Shown here: one piece after another, positions 4,324 through 7,209 of the stretch
How positions within the stretch are numbered: the first letter of the stretch is position 1
How the letters are laid out: every line of letters begins with the position of its first letter
DNA from: Bacteroidales bacterium UBA4073
Lineage (GTDB): Bacteria > Bacteroidota > Bacteroidia > Bacteroidales > Tenuifilaceae
NCBI GenBank assembly: GCA_002383425.1
Contig: DFYV01000058.1
Location: forward strand, 1-7,209
Direction: 5' to 3'
Length of the DNA stretch: 7,209 nt
Program-made: the position numbers and the translations under genes
Notes under the pieces: model-generated
Database searches by the model: none
What the model was told of the DNA's origin: nothing
Seen by the model: the letters and a program-made list of their open reading frames with translations, nothing else

Positions 4324-6608
4324 ATATTGGTTATATCCATGGCAATTTTAAGGATCTTAAAAAGATGTCCGCTATGGTCAAAAATGGGGGTGTAGGTTTC
4401 AAGTAAAAGATGTTCTTGCCCTTTAACCTTAATTCGAATTTTACGCTTACGTGTGTTACCCTTCAGGATATCGTTCCACATCTTATCGTACGAGGTTTTT
4501 TCGGAAACGGAAAGTATCAGATTATCGGAATGGTGAAGTCCAATTATCTCTTCGCGATTGACTCCCATGAAGTTAAGGTAGCCCTCGTTAATACTAATTA
4601 CATAGCCTTTGGCATCGTACTCCATTATAAATGCTGCTGTATTTAGGGCATTTACTAATCCTTCGAGTTCAAGTGTTTTGCGTGCAGCTTCTTCCTGGGT
4701 AGCTTGAAGTTCTTCCATGTTTTGCCTCATTTCTTCCTCCTGGGCAGCCATCATTTCGGCTTGCTCTTTCGATTTCATAAGAAGTTCTGCGGTAAGGGTG
4801 TTGATCTTAACCGTGTGTAGGGTCGATGCTATACTTTTGGCAATATCTTTCAGGAACTGAACCTCATGTTCTTTTAGAACCTGGAGCGAGGCAATCTCAA
4901 TTACCCCCATTACCTCATCTTCAAAAATTAGTGGAACAACTATGATGTAGTTGGGATTGGTACCCCCAAGCCCCGATGTAATTTCGATATAATCCTGGGG
5001 TACTTCCTTCAGAATGATAGCATCGCGTTCGGCAGCGCAAGCGCCAATTAAGCCTTCGGCAAAGTGGTAGCTTCGCTTCATAATCCTGTTCCTGTCGTAG
5101 GCAAACATGGCTATCATGTCGAATGTTTTATCGCCGGTTTCTTTGTTCTCGTTAAGAACAAAGATTCCTCCAACCGAGGCATTTAAATACCATACAAGGT
5201 TTTTAATTAGTTCCTGGCTCAGCAGGGTAAGGTTGTTATTGTTTTGACGGAGTATTTCGCCAAATTTAGTCATCCCCTCGTTGGTCCACCTTTTCTTTTC
5301 CTCTTCAATTTTACGCTTCTCTTCTTCCTCGAGTGCCTTACGCAGGTTATCGCGCATTTCCATGAGCGATTTGCCCAGCAGGTCATCATCGCTGAGCAGG
5401 GGTAATTCAATATTAAGGTTTCCAGAGCCAATCTCACGTGCAAACGAGGTTTTGTGGCTTACACCTTCCAATGAGGCGTTCATCGCCTTTATCATTTGGC
5501 CTATTTCGTCGTTTGAGGAGGTTTTAACATCGATGTTAACAATTTTACCTTTTGCAAACTCATTCAGAATGTGGGTGATTTTTTTTATGGGAACTGTGAT
5601 GTTATTTGATACCAGGTAAGCTATTAAAATTGCAATTATCAATCCTATTAAACCAATCAGAAAGCTGGTGTTGTAGCTTTGGTTTGCTTTAGCCATGATA
5701 TCGGATATGGGTACAGCTATACCGATTGACCATGGGGTAAGTGTATTTCCAATTTTTATGGGTTCAAAGGTGTAGTACAATTTTTCTCCTTTTTCGTTTT
5801 GGTCAACAAAATTGAATGATTTCCCTTTTTGTATTTGGGTTAGGATATTGTATTTGCTATTAAAGTCAGGAAGAACTTCGGTAATATTTTTTTTAAAGAT
5901 AGATGAATCGGGATGGGCAATAAAAACACCTTTATTTGAAAGTAGAAAGGAGTAACTTTGGGGATAGGGTTTAATGGTATTTACTAAATTCTGGAAACGG
6001 GTAAGGATAAGGTCAGCACCAATTAACCCGATAAATTTACCATTTTCTAAAAGGGGAGCGGAAAGGGTTGTCATCATTTGCCCAAGTTGAAGTTCCGATA
6101 TGTAGGGCTCAACTACAATCTCTTGCGCTGCACTTTTCATTTCTTTGTAGGTTTCAGGATCGCCAGTTAGGCTACGCATTTCAGCTTTTGTTTTGTAAAC
6201 CCCATCCTGCTTGTACACTATGTAAAAGTACCTCCCATAGGGTAGTGCCCAGGTAGAATCAAGGTTGCTTAACTCCCAGCTATCCCAGTAAGCATCGATA
6301 TGTGGAGTGGTTTGAATTACCCTGTTGTACATGGGGTATATTAGCTTTTGCCATTGATCGAATGGCATTTGTTTATACTCCATGAATGCTGCAGCAAGCG
6401 TTCTTGTTACTGCAAAATCCTGGTTTAGCCATCCCTCAATGTTTAGCGCGTATTGTTTGGCATAACTATTGGTTAACTTAATGGCTTGATCGTAGGCTAA
6501 ACGGCGCGATGTTGTACTTTCGAAGAAAAAAACGAAAGTAAAAATTACAAAAGCGCTACCCAGTATGTAGTAAAGTATTTTCTGTCGAATGGTTAATTTT
6601 ATATTCAT
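4320..6608 (-). CDS. Membrane sensor: dCache-HAMP-GAF-PAS, no output domain
   Basis: A 762-residue two-helix membrane receptor. Helix 1 is at residues 10-29. The extracytoplasmic double-Cache ligand-binding domain spans about 35-305 (features GQMMTTLSAPLLENGKFIGL and GADL, then FLLSNKGVFIAHPD). Helix 2 is at 314-334. A HAMP linker follows (336-385) with a second HAMP-like repeat (387-425), then a charged helix (426-442). A GAF domain covers about 443-598, and a coiled coil 603-648 contains QEEEMRQNMEELQATQEE. A PAS domain with its C-terminal cap (650-760) ends the protein at DITNI. No histidine-kinase, GGDEF, EAL, phosphatase or methyl-accepting signalling domain is visible, so it must pass its signal to a partner or to a protein encoded elsewhere. 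The same layout with a longer tail is common in Bacteroidota sensors. The ligand is unknown. The stop codon overlaps that of the convergent DUF2797 gene. The 116-base gap to the divergent gene shows only a weak -7 match (TAATATTG, 6646-6639). Confidence 0.9.
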   Translation of the reverse strand: MNIKLTIRQKILYYILGSAFVIFTFVFFFESTTSRRLAYDQAIKLTNSYAKQYALNIEGWLNQDFAVTRTLAAAFMEYKQMPFDQWQKLIYPMYNRVIQTTPHIDAYWDSWELSNLDSTWALPYGRYFYIVYKQDGVYKTKAEMRSLTGDPETYKEMKSAAQEIVVEPYISELQLGQMMTTLSAPLLENGKFIGLIGADLILTRFQNLVNTIKPYPQSYSFLLSNKGVFIAHPDSSIFKKNITEVLPDFNSKYNILTQIQKGKSFNFVDQNEKGEKLYYTFEPIKIGNTLTPWSIGIAVPISDIMAKANQSYNTSFLIGLIGLIIAILIAYLVSNNITVPIKKITHILNEFAKGKIVNIDVKTSSNDEIGQMIKAMNASLEGVSHKTSFAREIGSGNLNIELPLLSDDDLLGKSLMEMRDNLRKALEEEEKRKIEEEKKRWTNEGMTKFGEILRQNNNNLTLLSQELIKNLVWYLNASVGGIFVLNENKETGDKTFDMIAMFAYDRNRIMKRSYHFAEGLIGACAAERDAIILKEVPQDYIEITSGLGGTNPNYIIVVPLIFEDEVMGVIEIASLQVLKEHEVQFLKDIAKSIASTLHTVKINTLTAELLMKSKEQAEMMAAQEEEMRQNMEELQATQEEAARKTLELEGLVNALNTAAFIMEYDAKGYVISINEGYLNFMGVNREEIIGLHHSDNLILSVSEKTSYDKMWNDILKGNTRKRKIRIKVKGQEHLLLETYTPIFDHSGHLFKILKIAMDITNI

Positions 6609-6724
6609 AGCCGTAACTGTTATGCCTTTTACACCTCACAATATTACAAAAAAATGATTGTTTAAGTAGATATTAGGGAATTTTATTTAATTTGGCACTA
6701 TCAATTTTTATTAAAAAGTTCTAT

Positions 6725-7209
6725 ATGTTTTGGTTTTTAAAGAAACCGAGGGGTGATGAACTTGACAGGATGATTGTTGTTTTAAGGTCGATTCTTCTTT
6801 TTAAAGAGGTTGATTACTCAACCCTGAAAAAAATTGCACGCGTACTGGAACCCTGTGAGTTTAAGAAGGACGAAAGGCTATTCGAAAAAGGCGATAAGGA
6901 CTATTCCTTGTATATTGTTGTTAAAGGGAAGGTGAAAGCTCACGATGGTAATCACACCTTTGCCATCTTTGGCCCGAATCAGTATTTTGGCGAGTACTCA
7001 CTACTCGATTCCTCTGCTCGGTCCACCGATGTTACTGCAATTGAAGACACCATTCTACTGCGTTTGAGTCAGGAACCATTCAACCACTTCCTTCATAAAA
7101 TTCCAAGCCTTTCAAGGGCTTTACTGCTTAGCCTTGTATGGCGATTGAGGGATTTTAATGTTCTGGAAGCCCAACTAACCTCCAAAAACATCGAAATTAG
7201 GCGACAAAA
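6725..7209 (+). CDS. Cyclic-nucleotide-binding domain protein (3' end cut by window)
   Basis: The ORF opens with ATG at 6725 (MFWFLKKPRGDEL) and stays open to the window end, giving 161 residues and no stop. Residues 20-125 form a cyclic-nucleotide-binding (CRP-like) domain: the beta-roll entry LFEKGDKDYSLYIVVKGKVK, then the phosphate-binding cassette FGEYSLLDSSARSTDV (88-103), with the Gly-Glu and Arg that contact cyclic nucleotide phosphate in this family. After residue 128 come helices (LSRALLLSLVWRLRDF) and then a probable coiled coil (EAQLTSKNIEIRRQ). In CRP regulators a helix-turn-helix would follow. The tail seen here instead resembles the linker leading to an enzyme or kinase domain, but the output cannot be seen. 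It diverges from the sensor gene across 116 bases. Only an imperfect -7 box (TTAATTTG, 6687-6694) is visible upstream. Confidence 0.85.
   Translation, partial: MFWFLKKPRGDELDRMIVVLRSILLFKEVDYSTLKKIARVLEPCEFKKDERLFEKGDKDYSLYIVVKGKVKAHDGNHTFAIFGPNQYFGEYSLLDSSARSTDVTAIEDTILLRLSQEPFNHFLHKIPSLSRALLLSLVWRLRDFNVLEAQLTSKNIEIRRQ

Noticed and set aside
5281..5619. A 112-codon open frame on the plus strand inside the sensor gene, and similar short frames opposite the PspC genes.
   Set aside because: They lie fully inside strongly supported genes on the other strand, are low-complexity serine-rich or hydrophobic reversals, and match no family I know.

Overview
The window looks like a chromosomal stretch from a Bacteroidota bacterium, most likely near Bacteroidales/Marinilabiliales. 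Three things point there. Two promoters match the Bacteroidota pattern TTTG or TTG, about 20 bases, then TAnnTTTG, and a third shows the -7 box alone. None of the start codons I inspected has a clear Shine-Dalgarno sequence. The protein architectures (PspC proteins with a conserved N-terminal helical domain, DUF2797, dCache-HAMP-GAF-PAS sensor) are typical of that phylum. No species is claimed. The window holds no phage genes, transposase or CRISPR array.

Left third (1-3100), all on the minus strand. A small PspC-domain membrane protein (2465-2986) has its own promoter. After a 249-base gap containing a heptamer microsatellite comes a PadR-family repressor (1874-2215), then a large PspC-domain membrane protein (264-1826) 47 bases further on, probably in the same operon. 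The two PspC proteins are paralogues, so PadR sits between two related envelope proteins. This looks like an envelope-stress or membrane-homeostasis module. A tRNA-Gln(TTG) with its own near-consensus promoter and intrinsic terminator lies just beyond the large PspC gene.

Middle (2987-3516): a 530-base AT-rich intergenic region. It holds one arm of a 28-bp inverted repeat whose partner lies about 3.2 kb away at 48-75. Next to it are two arrays of the same roughly 10.5-11-bp motif in opposite orientations, and then a -7 promoter box in front of a DUF2797 gene (3517-4323, plus strand). DUF2797 carries a four-cysteine zinc-ribbon-like motif and a segment that resembles a GIY-YIG nuclease core.

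Right part (4320-7209). A 762-residue membrane sensor (dCache, HAMP, GAF, PAS) on the minus strand meets DUF2797 tail-to-tail, with the two stop codons overlapping. It has no recognisable output domain. Divergent from it, a cyclic-nucleotide-binding-domain protein (6725 onward) runs off the window end. The window is dominated by signalling and membrane-stress genes. The most unusual content is non-coding: the long-range inverted repeat, the mirrored helically phased arrays and the heptamer repeat.
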